DNA from: Bacilli bacterium PM5-9
Lineage (GTDB): Bacteria > Bacillota_I > Bacilli_A > JAJDGJ01
Length of the DNA stretch: 64,000 nucleotides
Direction of reading: 5' to 3'
Assembly: GCA_029893765.1 (NCBI GenBank)
Contig: JARXZD010000003.1
Coordinates: forward strand, 1-64,000
Below are positions 16,572 through 25,870 of the stretch, piece after piece. How positions within the stretch are numbered: position 1 is the first letter of the stretch; the number at the start of each line of letters is the position of its first letter. The position numbers and the translations under genes were made by a program. The notes beneath the pieces are model-generated. The model was not told the DNA's origin. It worked only from the letters and a program-made list of their open reading frames with translations, and searched no databases.

Positions 16572-18476
16572 TTATTCTATTGTATCAAACTGACTATTGT
16601 ATAGTTTAGCATAGAATCCATTTTCTTTTAGTAAGTTTTCATGAGTACCTTGTTCAACAATATCTCCATCTTGCATAACTAAAATTAAATCTGAATTAGT
16701 AATAGTCGATAAACGATGAGCTATTACAAAACTAGTTCGATCCTTCATTAAATTATCCATTGCTCTTTGAAGTAATTGCTCTGTTCTAGTATCCACTGAA
16801 CTAGTTGCCTCATCAAGAATTAATATTTCAGGATCAGCTAAGATAACACGAGCGATTGTTAAAAGCTGTTTTTGTCCTTGAGAAATATTATCAGCTTCCT
16901 CATTTAAAACCATATTATAACCATTAGGTAATGTTTTAATAAAGAAATCTGTTTGAGCAGCATAAGCAGCTTTTTCTATTTCTTCTTGTGTTGCATCTAA
17001 TTTACCATATTTAATATTATCGGCAATTGTTCCATTAAATAACCATGTATCTTGTAAAACCATACCAAACAATGAGCGTAATTCACTTCGCTTGAAATCT
17101 CTAATATCATGCCCACCAATCAAGATAGCACCTTTATCAACATCATAGAACCTCATTAATAATTTTACAATAGTTGTTTTACCAGCACCTGTCGGTCCTA
17201 CAATTGCAACTCTTTGTCCTGGTTTTATATCAACACTGAAATTATTAATAACTGGTTTCTTTTTATCATAACTAAATGAAACATTGTCGAAAGTAACACT
17301 TCCATTAACATTTACTTTATCTTTTGTTTCTGGAACATTACTATCTCTATTTACAGATAGTGCATTGTCTTTGTCTTTAATTTCATCTTCTTCATCCAAA
17401 AACTCAAAAACACGCTCTGCAGCTGCTGCTGTTTGTTGAATAACATTTGAAATATTTGCAAGCTGACTAATTGGTTGTGTAAATTGTCTAACATATTGAA
17501 TGAATGATTGAATACCACCAATTGTCATACGACCATTGATTGTTAAATAACCACCAATAATACAAATAGCAACATAACCTAAGTTTCCAATAAACTGTGT
17601 AATTGGCATCATTAATCCTGACATAAAGTTAGCCTTCCATGCCGAATTATATAATGAATTATTATATTCATTAAAATCTTTAATTGATTCTTTTTCACCA
17701 TTAAATGATTTTACAACAACATGGCTTCCAATCATCTCTTCAACATGACCATTAACCATTCCTAGATATTTTTGTTGGCTTGTGAATAGCTTTTGTGATT
17801 TTTTAACAATTATCATAATAATGATTGCTGATAAAGGTAAAATACACAAAGCAACGATTGTTAATTGCCAACTAATTGATATCATCATAATAGCAATTCC
17901 AAAAACAGCTATTATAGATGTTATTATTTGCGTTAAACTTTGATTTAAACTTTGATTAATAGTATCAACATCATTAGTCATTCTCGATAATATTTCTCCT
18001 TGAGATGTCTTATCAAAATAATTAAATGGTAATCTATTAATTTTTTCATTAATATCTTTTCTTAACTTGTAAGTTACTTTATTAGTAACACCCGACATTA
18101 CAAATCCTTGCGAATATGAGAAAATTGAACTTAATGCATACAATCCAATTAACATTCCTAATGTTTTTCCAATAGCATTAAAATCTATATCCCCGGTACC
18201 CGATATTTTAGCTGTAATACCAGTAACTAAGTCATCAGTAGCATTCCCTAAAATTTTAGGGCCAATAATGATGAATGCTGTTGAAGCAATAGCTAAAATA
18301 CAAACAAAGATAATCGCATATTTATGAACACCTAAATAATTAACAAGCTTTTTAAATGTACCTTTAAAATCCTTAGCTTTTTCTGCTTGTAATCCAATTC
18401 CATGTGGTCCATGTCCTGGTCCATTCATTTGTTTCTTTTGTCTTCTTGGAGTTCTTTTATTTTCTTTATTACTCAT
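16572..18476 (-). CDS. Heterodimeric ABC exporter subunit with canonical nucleotide site residues
   Basis: About 634 residues: a six-helix ABC exporter membrane domain (~50-340), then a nucleotide-binding domain. Walker A is GPTGAGKTT and Walker B ILILDEATSSVD with the catalytic Glu intact. The signature motif reads ISQGQKQ rather than LSGGQ. This is the pattern of the canonical-Walker half of BmrCD/TM287-288-type exporters. Start ATG 18476 follows AAGGAGG and overlaps the end of the partner gene by 8 nt; the longer frame to 18518 reads through the ribosome site. The inferred role is drug or lipid efflux controlled by the upstream MarR protein. Confidence 0.87.
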   Translation of the reverse strand: MSNKENKRTPRRQKKQMNGPGHGPHGIGLQAEKAKDFKGTFKKLVNYLGVHKYAIIFVCILAIASTAFIIIGPKILGNATDDLVTGITAKISGTGDIDFNAIGKTLGMLIGLYALSSIFSYSQGFVMSGVTNKVTYKLRKDINEKINRLPFNYFDKTSQGEILSRMTNDVDTINQSLNQSLTQIITSIIAVFGIAIMMISISWQLTIVALCILPLSAIIIMIIVKKSQKLFTSQQKYLGMVNGHVEEMIGSHVVVKSFNGEKESIKDFNEYNNSLYNSAWKANFMSGLMMPITQFIGNLGYVAICIIGGYLTINGRMTIGGIQSFIQYVRQFTQPISQLANISNVIQQTAAAAERVFEFLDEEDEIKDKDNALSVNRDSNVPETKDKVNVNGSVTFDNVSFSYDKKKPVINNFSVDIKPGQRVAIVGPTGAGKTTIVKLLMRFYDVDKGAILIGGHDIRDFKRSELRSLFGMVLQDTWLFNGTIADNIKYGKLDATQEEIEKAAYAAQTDFFIKTLPNGYNMVLNEEADNISQGQKQLLTIARVILADPEILILDEATSSVDTRTEQLLQRAMDNLMKDRTSFVIAHRLSTITNSDLILVMQDGDIVEQGTHENLLKENGFYAKLYNSQFDTIE

Positions 18477-20688
18477 ATGATAATTCCTCCTTTGACAATT
18501 GAGAACTTGCAATCTCAAAATATTCTGAACAGTTTTTCAATAACTCTTTATGTGTTCCTTGTCCAACTATTCTTCCTTTATCAATAACTAAAATATTATC
18601 AGCATTCATTATTGTACTAATTCTTTGTGCAACAATAATCATTGTAACATCTTTAACATTATCATTTATTGATTGTCTTAAAGTGGCATCTGTTTTAAAA
18701 TCAAGCGCAGAAAAACTATCATCAAAGAATAATATTTCTGGATTGATTGCCAAAGCACGAGCTATTGATAAACGTTGTTTTTGTCCCCCTGAAACGTTTT
18801 TTCCACCTTGAGATATTTCAGATTCAAATTTATCTGATTTAGCATTAATGAAATCACTTGCTTGAGCTATTTTTGCTACCTTTTTCATTTCTTCATCACT
18901 TGCTTCTTTATTACCATATTTTAAGTTAGACTCAATTGTTCCTGAAAGTAAAACACCTTTTTGAGGAACATAACCAATTTTTGAATGTAAAGCTTCTTGA
19001 CTAACTTCTCTAACATCTACTCCATCCACTAAAATTGAACCTGAAGTAACATCGAAAAATCTCATTAGTAAGTTAGCAATTGTTGTTTTACCTGAACCAG
19101 TAGATCCAATAATAGCTGTAACTTTATTTGGTTTAGCAACAAAATTTATATTAGTTATAGCATCTTCTTGAGCATCACCATATCTAAAACTAACATCTTT
19201 AAACTCAACAATACCTTTCTTACTTTCATCGAATTGTTTTGATTGTTTAGGATCTGTAATAACAATATCTAAATCCAAAACTTCTTTAATCCTTTCTGCT
19301 GAAACAGCAGCTCTAGGTATCATAATAAACATAATAGAAATCATAACAAATGACATTAAAACTTGAATAGCATATTGCATAAATGCCATCATATCTCCAA
19401 CTTGCATATTTGAAGCAGCAATCTCATGTGCACCTACCCAAATAATTAATACTGATAACCCATTCATAATAAATGTCATCATTGGTTGCATTATTGACAT
19501 TAATCTATTAACAAATAAATTTGTTTTTGATAAATCAATATTAGCTTTATCAAAGCGCTCTTCTTCGTATTTTTCAGTAGAAAAAGCTCTAACAACTGTT
19601 AAACCACTTAATTGCTCACGAGAAATTAAGTTTACTCTATCAACTAATTTTTGAACAATTTTAAATTTTGGCATTGCGATTGCAACAACAATAAACATTA
19701 AACCTAAAGTGATAATTACTGCCAAAGCAATTGTCCAACTTGCAGATGGTGCTTTTTCTAATGCCATTACTATTCCACCGATTGCTAAAATAGGTGAATA
19801 ACATACAATTCTAATTCCCATTGTTAATAGTGTTTGGATTTGCATTACATCATTAGTAGCTCTTGTAATAAGTGATGATGTTGAAATCTTATCATACTCA
19901 ACATTAGAAAAGCTTTCTATTTTTTCAAATAAATCACTTCTCATTTTTCTTGCAACACCAGTTGCGATTCTTGATGAGAATAAGTTAACAATTATAGTTG
20001 CTACTCCACCAATTAATGCAACTCCCAGCATTAATATTCCAACTTTAAAAATATAAGATGTTTGATTTTGATCTAAATCAATTCCTAATTCAGTATAAAA
20101 TGCTTTTGAAAAGACAATACCACTCTGTTTTAACATTGTATCATCTAACTTATTAGCATCTTCATGTGCTTTTGTCATTACTTTCTTAGGAACCATTTCA
20201 AACATTGCTTGATTTTTATATAAATCACTAGTATTTATATTATTAATTCCCGATTTTTCATCATTTTTACTTGGACTATCTTTACTTAATTCTTTTGCAA
20301 CATTAATAAATGTCCATGATGAAAGACCAAATACTCTATCAAGTTCTTTTTTCTCACTTGATTTTAATGAAGTATCTAAAATATAGATATCATCTTTAGC
20401 ATCTGGATATTTTTTCTTATAATCATCATTTAAATCAATTAATTGATAGTTCTCATCTAATAGTGTTTGTTCTTGTTCATTTAGAAATGTCTTAACAAAT
20501 TTCATACCATCTTGCGATATTGCATCTGGTGCTGAATGTTCAATACCATTTTGTTGTAATCCAACATTAACAATGTCTGACATATAATTTGGTAAATTTA
20601 ATTCACTAAATGCTTGAACAAATAGTAGTACTATTGCAATTAAAAGACTAACTGCAAAACCTTTTAAATATTTAAAAACAATTTTCAA
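18469..20688 (-). CDS. Heterodimeric ABC exporter subunit with degenerate Walker B
   Basis: 739 residues. An extra extracytoplasmic region of about 160 residues lies between the first and second helices (~40-200), as in BmrD-like subunits. The nucleotide-binding domain has Walker A GSTGSGKTT and signature VSGGQKQRLS, but Walker B is ILFFDDSFSALD, with Asp where the catalytic Glu belongs. Its intact signature would complete the canonical site with the partner's Walker motifs, and its own Walker B faces the partner's ISQGQ in the degenerate site. It lies 6 bp after the MarR gene in one operon. Confidence 0.87.
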   Translation of the reverse strand: MKIVFKYLKGFAVSLLIAIVLLFVQAFSELNLPNYMSDIVNVGLQQNGIEHSAPDAISQDGMKFVKTFLNEQEQTLLDENYQLIDLNDDYKKKYPDAKDDIYILDTSLKSSEKKELDRVFGLSSWTFINVAKELSKDSPSKNDEKSGINNINTSDLYKNQAMFEMVPKKVMTKAHEDANKLDDTMLKQSGIVFSKAFYTELGIDLDQNQTSYIFKVGILMLGVALIGGVATIIVNLFSSRIATGVARKMRSDLFEKIESFSNVEYDKISTSSLITRATNDVMQIQTLLTMGIRIVCYSPILAIGGIVMALEKAPSASWTIALAVIITLGLMFIVVAIAMPKFKIVQKLVDRVNLISREQLSGLTVVRAFSTEKYEEERFDKANIDLSKTNLFVNRLMSIMQPMMTFIMNGLSVLIIWVGAHEIAASNMQVGDMMAFMQYAIQVLMSFVMISIMFIMIPRAAVSAERIKEVLDLDIVITDPKQSKQFDESKKGIVEFKDVSFRYGDAQEDAITNINFVAKPNKVTAIIGSTGSGKTTIANLLMRFFDVTSGSILVDGVDVREVSQEALHSKIGYVPQKGVLLSGTIESNLKYGNKEASDEEMKKVAKIAQASDFINAKSDKFESEISQGGKNVSGGQKQRLSIARALAINPEILFFDDSFSALDFKTDATLRQSINDNVKDVTMIIVAQRISTIMNADNILVIDKGRIVGQGTHKELLKNCSEYFEIASSQLSKEELSYE

Positions 20689-20694
20689 ATTAAT

Positions 20695-21153
20695 CTACTC
20701 CTTTTCTTTATCTTCATTTTTTAACTCTTTAGAAACATCTCCCAATCTATTAAACAACCTTATTAACTCCTTAGTATCTTCTTCTCCCAGTCGTTCAATG
20801 ATTTCATCCATCAATGTATCTAAATGTTTCCTTTTACTACACATCAATTTTTTACCTTCATCCGTTATACTCATAACAAATTTTCTCTTATCTCTTTCAT
20901 CAATCTTTCTTTCAATCAACCCTCTTTTTTCAATTGATCTTAACAATTGTGAAACACCTGGTTTACTTATCTGCATAAACTCTTGAATATCAGAAAAATA
21001 TGCATTCTTATCTGGATTTTTAGCATTAAAAGCAATTATATCTAAGATAATCATATCGTTCATATGAGCCTTTGGTCTATGATGAGAATTAACCATTAGA
21101 CTTTTAAATCCAAACATTGATTTCATTAACTCTGTTCTTAAAGTTTTATTCAC
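20695..21153 (-). CDS. MarR family transcriptional regulator
   Basis: 152 residues with a winged helix: helix-turn-helix around ~45-75 (IQEFMQISKPGVSQLLRSIEKRGLI) and the wing ERKIDERDKRKFVMSITDEG. It is the first gene of an operon with two ABC exporter genes, the classic arrangement of a ligand-released repressor of its own efflux pump. An inverted repeat overlapping its promoter is the likely operator. Confidence 0.9.
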   Translation of the reverse strand: MNKTLRTELMKSMFGFKSLMVNSHHRPKAHMNDMIILDIIAFNAKNPDKNAYFSDIQEFMQISKPGVSQLLRSIEKRGLIERKIDERDKRKFVMSITDEGKKLMCSKRKHLDTLMDEIIERLGEEDTKELIRLFNRLGDVSKELKNEDKEKE

Positions 21154-21174
21154 ATTAATACCTCCTTTAATTTA

Positions 21175-21203
21175 GTTAAGCACTTAACATTATATCACTT
21201 AAC
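21175..21203 (-). promoter_or_regulatory. MarR operon promoter with overlapping operator
   Basis: The plus strand reads GTTAAG-CACTTAAC (arms TTAAG/CTTAA, 2-bp centre) and a further half site CACTTAAC at 21196-21203. Between them, on the minus strand, lies TGATATAAT, an extended -10 (TATAAT at 21194-21189). Three GTTAAG-type half sites around a -10 box suit MarR autorepression. Confidence 0.65.
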
Positions 21204-21248
21204 TTTTTATTTGTTTGTCTTTTTTATGTATTTACCTAAAAAAATATA

Positions 21249-21277
21249 TTGACAATCAATTAACACATATGTATAAT
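21249..21277 (+). promoter_or_regulatory. Consensus promoter of a candidate small RNA
   Basis: TTGACA (21249-21254), exactly 17 bp, TATAAT (21272-21277): a perfect sigma-A consensus. There is no ribosome site before the downstream terminator. Confidence 0.75.
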
Positions 21278-21283
21278 ATTTGA

Positions 21284-21374
21284 CAATAGAAAGGTTTTTC
21301 TTCATAAATTTCTCCAGATTATTGATAATATTTTGCCTTTCTATTATGTGCACATTAATTTGTGTACTTTTTTT
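21284..21374 (+). ncRNA. Candidate small RNA of about 90 nt
   Basis: The segment runs from a perfect promoter to an intrinsic terminator (GTGCACA, loop TTAATT, TGTGTAC with one G-T pair, then seven T at 21368-21374). It contains a 10-bp closing stem, AATAGAAAGG (21285-21294) with CCTTTCTATT (21336-21345). No open reading frame of note and no known RNA family recognised. A second promoter follows for the next gene, so the RNA need not be a leader. Confidence 0.55.
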
Positions 21375-21386
21375 ATGATATTTCTA

Positions 21387-21416
21387 TTGATATTTTATTA
21401 TTAATCTATGTATAAT
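21387..21416 (+). promoter_or_regulatory. Promoter of the small membrane protein gene at 21437
   Basis: TTGATA (21387-21392), 18-bp spacer, TATAAT (21411-21416). Confidence 0.6.
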
Positions 21417-21436
21417 AGGTAATGGAGGTGTTCAAA

Positions 21437-21646
21437 ATGAAAAAAATAATCCCATATTTTAACTTAATAGGATTTCTTATTGTTGTATTATATTTGATAG
21501 TTGATAGTTTCATTATTAATATACCTAGTATGATTAGTATTCCAATTTTATTAGTAGCTATATGTTTAATGGTAATAGGTAATTTAAATGCAAGAGCACG
21601 AAACAAACGATTTGAAGAAGAAGATAATAAAAAGGTTCAGGATTAA
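21437..21646 (+). CDS. Small two-helix membrane protein, function unknown
   Basis: 69 residues: hydrophobic segments at ~4-24 and ~30-50, then a charged tail (ARARNKRFEEEDNKK). Start ATG 21437 is set by GGAGG with an 8-nt spacer; an in-frame ATG at 21422 lies ahead of that site. It has its own promoter and a terminator shared with the convergent NlpC/P60 gene. No family recognised. Confidence 0.65.
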   Translation: MKKIIPYFNLIGFLIVVLYLIVDSFIINIPSMISIPILLVAICLMVIGNLNARARNKRFEEEDNKKVQD

Positions 21647-21664
21647 TTTTCCAAAACCTTTTTT
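21630..21664. terminator. Bidirectional intrinsic terminator
   Basis: AAAAGGTT and AACCTTTT arms with an inner GGA/TCC, A/T tails on both sides, between convergent genes. Confidence 0.7.
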
Positions 21665-21667
21665 CTT

Positions 21668-22459
21668 TTAATAAATAACTCTTTTTGCATAGCTTGGTTT
21701 AAAGCTTGATAATTTTCTTACATTTACACCAACACCATATGTTTCAGCATGAACGTATTTTCCATTACCAATATAAATTCCAACATGATATGGTGAAGAT
21801 TTACTTCCCCAAAATACTAGATCACCTTTTTTTAATGTCTTAGTACTTATCTTAACATATTTTCCTTTTTTTGTTTGAGCGCCAGTATGACTTCCTAATT
21901 TTTTATTTATAGTTTTCTTATAAACATAACCAGTTAATCCACTACAGTCAAAACCTTTTGGTGTTTTTCCACCAGCTTTATACTTTTTACCAACTTGTTT
22001 TTTTGCTTTTGCAACAACTGCATTTCTTTTTGCATCTTTACTTTTATAAACAGTTTTTTTGTGCTTACCTTTACTATTGTAGTATTTAACTACATAAGCT
22101 TTTGATAAAGGTTTTTGTTTTTTAGTATGAGTATTATAATAATATGAAATTTTAACTTTTAATTTCTTATTGTTAGCATATTTATAATTTGCACTAACTA
22201 ACTTTTTATTATTTTTCCCATAATTGATTGCGTATAATGTAGTTACTTTACCATCTTTTTTATAACTATATAATTCGCTTCTAATTAACTTATTACCATC
22301 TGTAATCACATTTTTTCTTGTTTTTATTACATTGTCTGGATAGTACGTATAAGTTGTATTTGTCACTTTTTTTGCACTTACTGAATTAGATACCATTACA
22401 AAAACTAATAATGCTAATCCTGTAGTTGCAATATGTTTAAAATACTTCTTAAACAACAT
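21668..22459 (-). CDS. Secreted NlpC/P60 peptidoglycan hydrolase
   Basis: About 263 residues. The N-terminus is a signal peptide (MLFKKYFKHIATTGLALLVF, cleavage near VSA-KK). A lysine- and tyrosine-rich repeat-like region of ~110 residues follows. The C-terminal NlpC/P60 domain has catalytic Cys in GFDCSGLTG, His in YHVGIYIG and the third polar residue in VHAETYG. It should cleave peptide stems in the cell wall. Start ATG 22459 follows AGGTGA; the longer frame to 22513 adds a non-signal N-terminus. The high lysine content suggests wall binding through teichoic or other anionic polymers. Confidence 0.87.
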   Translation of the reverse strand: MLFKKYFKHIATTGLALLVFVMVSNSVSAKKVTNTTYTYYPDNVIKTRKNVITDGNKLIRSELYSYKKDGKVTTLYAINYGKNNKKLVSANYKYANNKKLKVKISYYYNTHTKKQKPLSKAYVVKYYNSKGKHKKTVYKSKDAKRNAVVAKAKKQVGKKYKAGGKTPKGFDCSGLTGYVYKKTINKKLGSHTGAQTKKGKYVKISTKTLKKGDLVFWGSKSSPYHVGIYIGNGKYVHAETYGVGVNVRKLSSFKPSYAKRVIY

Positions 22460-22654
22460 CTTATCACCTATATTTTCTAATTTTTTTTGAGATCTAAACA
22501 ATCTCCAATACATATTTTACAGTATTATATGGTTTTTTTTTGTATATTATATGTTCTTTTTTTATACAAACGATAAATTAATGTAACATATATTGTTTAT
22601 ATTGTGAAAAAAGATATTATTTAAGAGGGGTATATGCTAAAATAAAATGGATTA

Positions 22655-22729
22655 GCGGTTGTAGCAAAATTGGTAATGCAACGATTTGTGGCATCGTTAT
22701 TGTAGGTTCGAATCCTTCCAGCCGCGCCA
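22655..22729 (+). tRNA. tRNA-His (anticodon GTG)
   Basis: Cloverleaf: acceptor GCGGTTG/CAGCCGC, anticodon stem ACGAT/ATCGT with loop TTGTGGC (anticodon GTG at 22688-22690), T loop TTCGAAT, and encoded CCA at 22727-22729. The body resembles Bacillus tRNA-His. Two oddities: the base before position 1 is A and the discriminator is G (22726), where bacterial tRNA-His normally has G-1 and C73; and the T stem has a T-T mismatch (GTAGG/CCTTC). Confidence 0.9.
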
Positions 22730-22769
22730 TTTTTAATAGCTAATTAATATATATATAAGGAGTACCATT

Positions 22770-23471
22770 ATGAAATACATAAATATTATTGATTTGAAAA
22801 AGACTTACTTTATGGGAGATATTGAAATAAATGCTCTTAATGGTGTTAATATTGAAATAGATAAAGGTGAACTAGTAATCATTGTTGGTGCTTCTGGTGC
22901 AGGTAAAACTACTTTACTTAACTTAATTGGTGGAATGGATAGCAGTACAAGTGGCTCATTATATATTGATGGTAAAGATATTACAACCTTCAATAATAAG
23001 CAGCTAACAAAGTATCGTCGTGATGATGTTGGTTTTGTTTTTCAATTTTATAATCTAATCCCAAACATAACAGCATTAGAAAATGTTGAAATGGCTTGTG
23101 AGGTTGCAACAAATCCTTTTGATGCTAAAAAGATTATGAGTGATGTTGGTTTATCTGATCGTTTAAATAATTTTCCATCACAATTATCTGGTGGTCAACA
23201 ACAACGTGTTTCGATTGCACGAGCGCTTGCTAAAAACCCTAAACTGCTTTTATGTGATGAACCTACTGGAGCTTTAGATTATGAATCAGGAAAAGCTATT
23301 TTAAAGCTCTTACAAGAGATGGCTAAAACATACAATATGAGTGTTGTAATTATCACTCACAACCAAGCTATTGAAGCAATTGGTGATCACATCATTAAAA
23401 TGAAAAACGGAACAATTAGTGAACAATATTATAATGATAATCCTTTGAGTATTGATGAGGTTGAATGGTAA
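22770..23471 (+). CDS. MacB/LolD-type ABC transporter ATP-binding protein
   Basis: 233 residues with Walker A GASGAGKTT, Q-loop FQFYNLIP, signature LSGGQQQR, Walker B LLLCDEPTGALD and the H-loop THN. The FQFYNL and DEPTGALD forms are typical of the MacB/FtsE group, which power FtsX-type permeases. Start follows AAGGAG. It is 41 bp downstream of tRNA-His and is coupled by overlap to the permease gene. Such pairs often move peptides, lipoproteins or antimicrobial compounds, or act as sensors; no regulator lies next to it. Confidence 0.88.
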   Translation: MKYINIIDLKKTYFMGDIEINALNGVNIEIDKGELVIIVGASGAGKTTLLNLIGGMDSSTSGSLYIDGKDITTFNNKQLTKYRRDDVGFVFQFYNLIPNITALENVEMACEVATNPFDAKKIMSDVGLSDRLNNFPSQLSGGQQQRVSIARALAKNPKLLLCDEPTGALDYESGKAILKLLQEMAKTYNMSVVIITHNQAIEAIGDHIIKMKNGTISEQYYNDNPLSIDEVEW

Positions 23472-25831
23472 TGAATAAGTCTACATTAAAAATGCTTTGG
23501 CGTAATATTAAAAAATCTAAATCACAGTTTTTTTCTTTAGCAGCTATAACTGCGATTGGGGTTGCAATGTATGTTGGTGTTTGCTCTGTTCCTTCCACTA
23601 TGCAACATAATGCTCAAGCTTACTTTTCTAATCAAAATTTAAGTGATATTGAAATAGTTAAGCCTATGGGATTTTCAAATAGTGATATAAAAAAAATAAA
23701 AAAGAAAATTCCAAATAGTAAAATTGAAAAAAATATTATGCTTGATGCTTTCATTAAACAAGATGATCAAGAGTCAACAATTAGAATTATCACAAATGAT
23801 AGTATATCAACTCCTTATATTGTTCAAGGTAAAAATATCTCAAAAAATAATGAGTGTTTAGTTGATGAGCTTAGTTCTGATTTATTAAATAAAACAATTA
23901 AAATTAAAACTAATTTTAAAACAAAAAAATGTAAAGTTGTTGGAACTGTCTATTCTCCATCTTACTTTAGTTTAGAAAATAAAGGATATAGTTCTTTAAA
24001 AGCTGAAAAAATTAAAGTTCTAGTTTATACAAATAAAAAATTTGCTAAAGAATTTGTTAAAGATATTCCATTTATCAAACCCTATAACTCTTTAAGCATT
24101 ATTTTAAATGATAAGCCTTCAAATGAAACATATACTGATGAGTATCAAGATTATGTTGAAAAACAAGAAAAAAGTATTAAAAAATTATTTGATAAAAATG
24201 AAATTAATATAACAAGTAGACATAATAATATTACAGTTAATAACTATTACAATGATTCTTCTAAAATTAGAGAAATCGCAACAATATTTCCAGTAATATT
24301 CTTTATGGTAGCTGCTTTAGTCGGTTCATCAACAATGTCAAGAATGATAGAGGACGAAAGATTACAAATTGGAACATTAAGCTCAATTGGTTATTCTAGG
24401 TCAACTATTATAACAAATTACATCTTATATGCTTTGCTTGCTGTTATTTTTGGTATAGCACTTGGCTTTCTTGTTGGATTTACGCTTATTCCAACAACTG
24501 TAACTTCTGCATATAATATAATGTATCAACTTCCTGAAGTTAATATTTATTTCGATCATCAAATTGCTTTAGAAGCTTCACTTATTTCTTTAATTACTGT
24601 TGTTGGATCATCATTTATTGTGGTCTTTAATCAAACTAAAGAAAATTGCGCTACTCTACTTAGACCAAAATCACCATTAGCTGGAAAAAAAGTCTTTTTA
24701 GAAAAAATATCATTTATCTGGAATAAGTTATCATTTATTAATAAAGTTAGTTTAAGAAATATTTTCAGATTCAAAAAAAGATTATTCATGACTATCCTTG
24801 CTATAATGGGATGTAGTGGTTTATTAATGACAGGATTAGGTATTAGAACATCTATCTTTCCAATTGTCGATAAACAGTTTAAAGAACTTCAAAACTACCA
24901 AATTACTGGTTATACTAATAATTTAAGTGATAAAGTCACTAAACAAAAAATCAAAGAGCTGAAGAAAACAAAAAATGTTAGTGATGTTTTAGCTTTAAAT
25001 AGTAAAGATGGTACTGCTTTTAAAAATAAAATTGAGTATCCTATTACATTATTAACACCTCAAGTTGAAAAGGATATTAATAAATATTTAAAGTTTGATA
25101 GTGATTTTGATGATAACTCTATCACAATAACTAAACAAATGGCTGATGTCTTTGATTTAGAAAAAGGCAGTATTTTTAAAATGGAAATTAATGATAAGGA
25201 ATATAAGTTTAAAATAACTAATGTAACAACTAATTATATTGGAAACTATTTATATATTAATAAAGATGAATACCTAAATAAGTTTAAGTCACTAAAATAT
25301 AATTGTTTCTATATTAAAAACACAGGTGCTAATAGTGAAGTTGTTAAAGACTTAGAAGATAATTCAATGTTTATTGCATTAGAAGATGCTAGTGTCTATC
25401 AAGGTGTCGTTAAAGATTCTTTAAATGGTATTAATCAATTAGTTTATATTATTATTGCTTTTGCAGGTGTATTGATAATCGTTGTTATGTATACACTAAC
25501 AAACATTAACTTAATTGAGCGTCGACGCGAACTAGCAACTCTTAAAGTTTTAGGGTTTTATGATCGTGAGGTATCTAGTTATGTATTAAAGGAAAATGTT
25601 ATACTAACGATTTTAGGTTTAATGATTGGTCTAGGATTTGGTAAATATTTACATCTTTACATAATTACTATGATTGATATTCACGATATTTACTTTATTA
25701 GAGAACAACCTATTGAAAACTATATTATTGCTTTTGTTATAACATTAATCTTTTCATTAAGTGTTAATATCTTAATGCAACCCAAAATCAAAAAAATTGA
25801 TATGGTAGATTCATTAAAATCAATTGAATAA
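23465..25831 (+). CDS. FtsX-type ABC transporter permease
   Basis: 788 residues: N-terminal helix (~20-40), a large extracytoplasmic domain, three helices (~270-390) forming the first FtsX domain (SSTMSRMIEDERLQIGTLSSIGYSR), a helix near 440, a second extracytoplasmic domain, and a C-terminal FtsX domain (INLIERRRELATLKVLGFYDREVS). The duplicated FtsX layout is characteristic of MacB-like permeases in Gram-positives. ATG 23465 is annotated; ATG 23471, inside a TAATG junction with the ATPase stop, is an equal candidate. It ends at a strong hairpin. Confidence 0.87.
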   Translation: MVMNKSTLKMLWRNIKKSKSQFFSLAAITAIGVAMYVGVCSVPSTMQHNAQAYFSNQNLSDIEIVKPMGFSNSDIKKIKKKIPNSKIEKNIMLDAFIKQDDQESTIRIITNDSISTPYIVQGKNISKNNECLVDELSSDLLNKTIKIKTNFKTKKCKVVGTVYSPSYFSLENKGYSSLKAEKIKVLVYTNKKFAKEFVKDIPFIKPYNSLSIILNDKPSNETYTDEYQDYVEKQEKSIKKLFDKNEINITSRHNNITVNNYYNDSSKIREIATIFPVIFFMVAALVGSSTMSRMIEDERLQIGTLSSIGYSRSTIITNYILYALLAVIFGIALGFLVGFTLIPTTVTSAYNIMYQLPEVNIYFDHQIALEASLISLITVVGSSFIVVFNQTKENCATLLRPKSPLAGKKVFLEKISFIWNKLSFINKVSLRNIFRFKKRLFMTILAIMGCSGLLMTGLGIRTSIFPIVDKQFKELQNYQITGYTNNLSDKVTKQKIKELKKTKNVSDVLALNSKDGTAFKNKIEYPITLLTPQVEKDINKYLKFDSDFDDNSITITKQMADVFDLEKGSIFKMEINDKEYKFKITNVTTNYIGNYLYINKDEYLNKFKSLKYNCFYIKNTGANSEVVKDLEDNSMFIALEDASVYQGVVKDSLNGINQLVYIIIAFAGVLIIVVMYTLTNINLIERRRELATLKVLGFYDREVSSYVLKENVILTILGLMIGLGFGKYLHLYIITMIDIHDIYFIREQPIENYIIAFVITLIFSLSVNILMQPKIKKIDMVDSLKSIE

Positions 25832-25870
25832 ATAAAAAGGAGCTTTGAATTTTCAAAGTTCCTTTATTTT
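25832..25870. terminator. Intrinsic terminator between convergent genes
   Basis: AAAGGA-GCTTTGA and TCAAAG-TTCCTTT arms around a short AT loop, with T tail on the plus strand and A-rich left flank. Confidence 0.75.

Noticed and set aside
22738-22758. AT-rich inverted sequence after tRNA-His as its terminator
   Set aside because: The arms are weak and no T run follows; the tRNA may instead be read through into the ABC gene.
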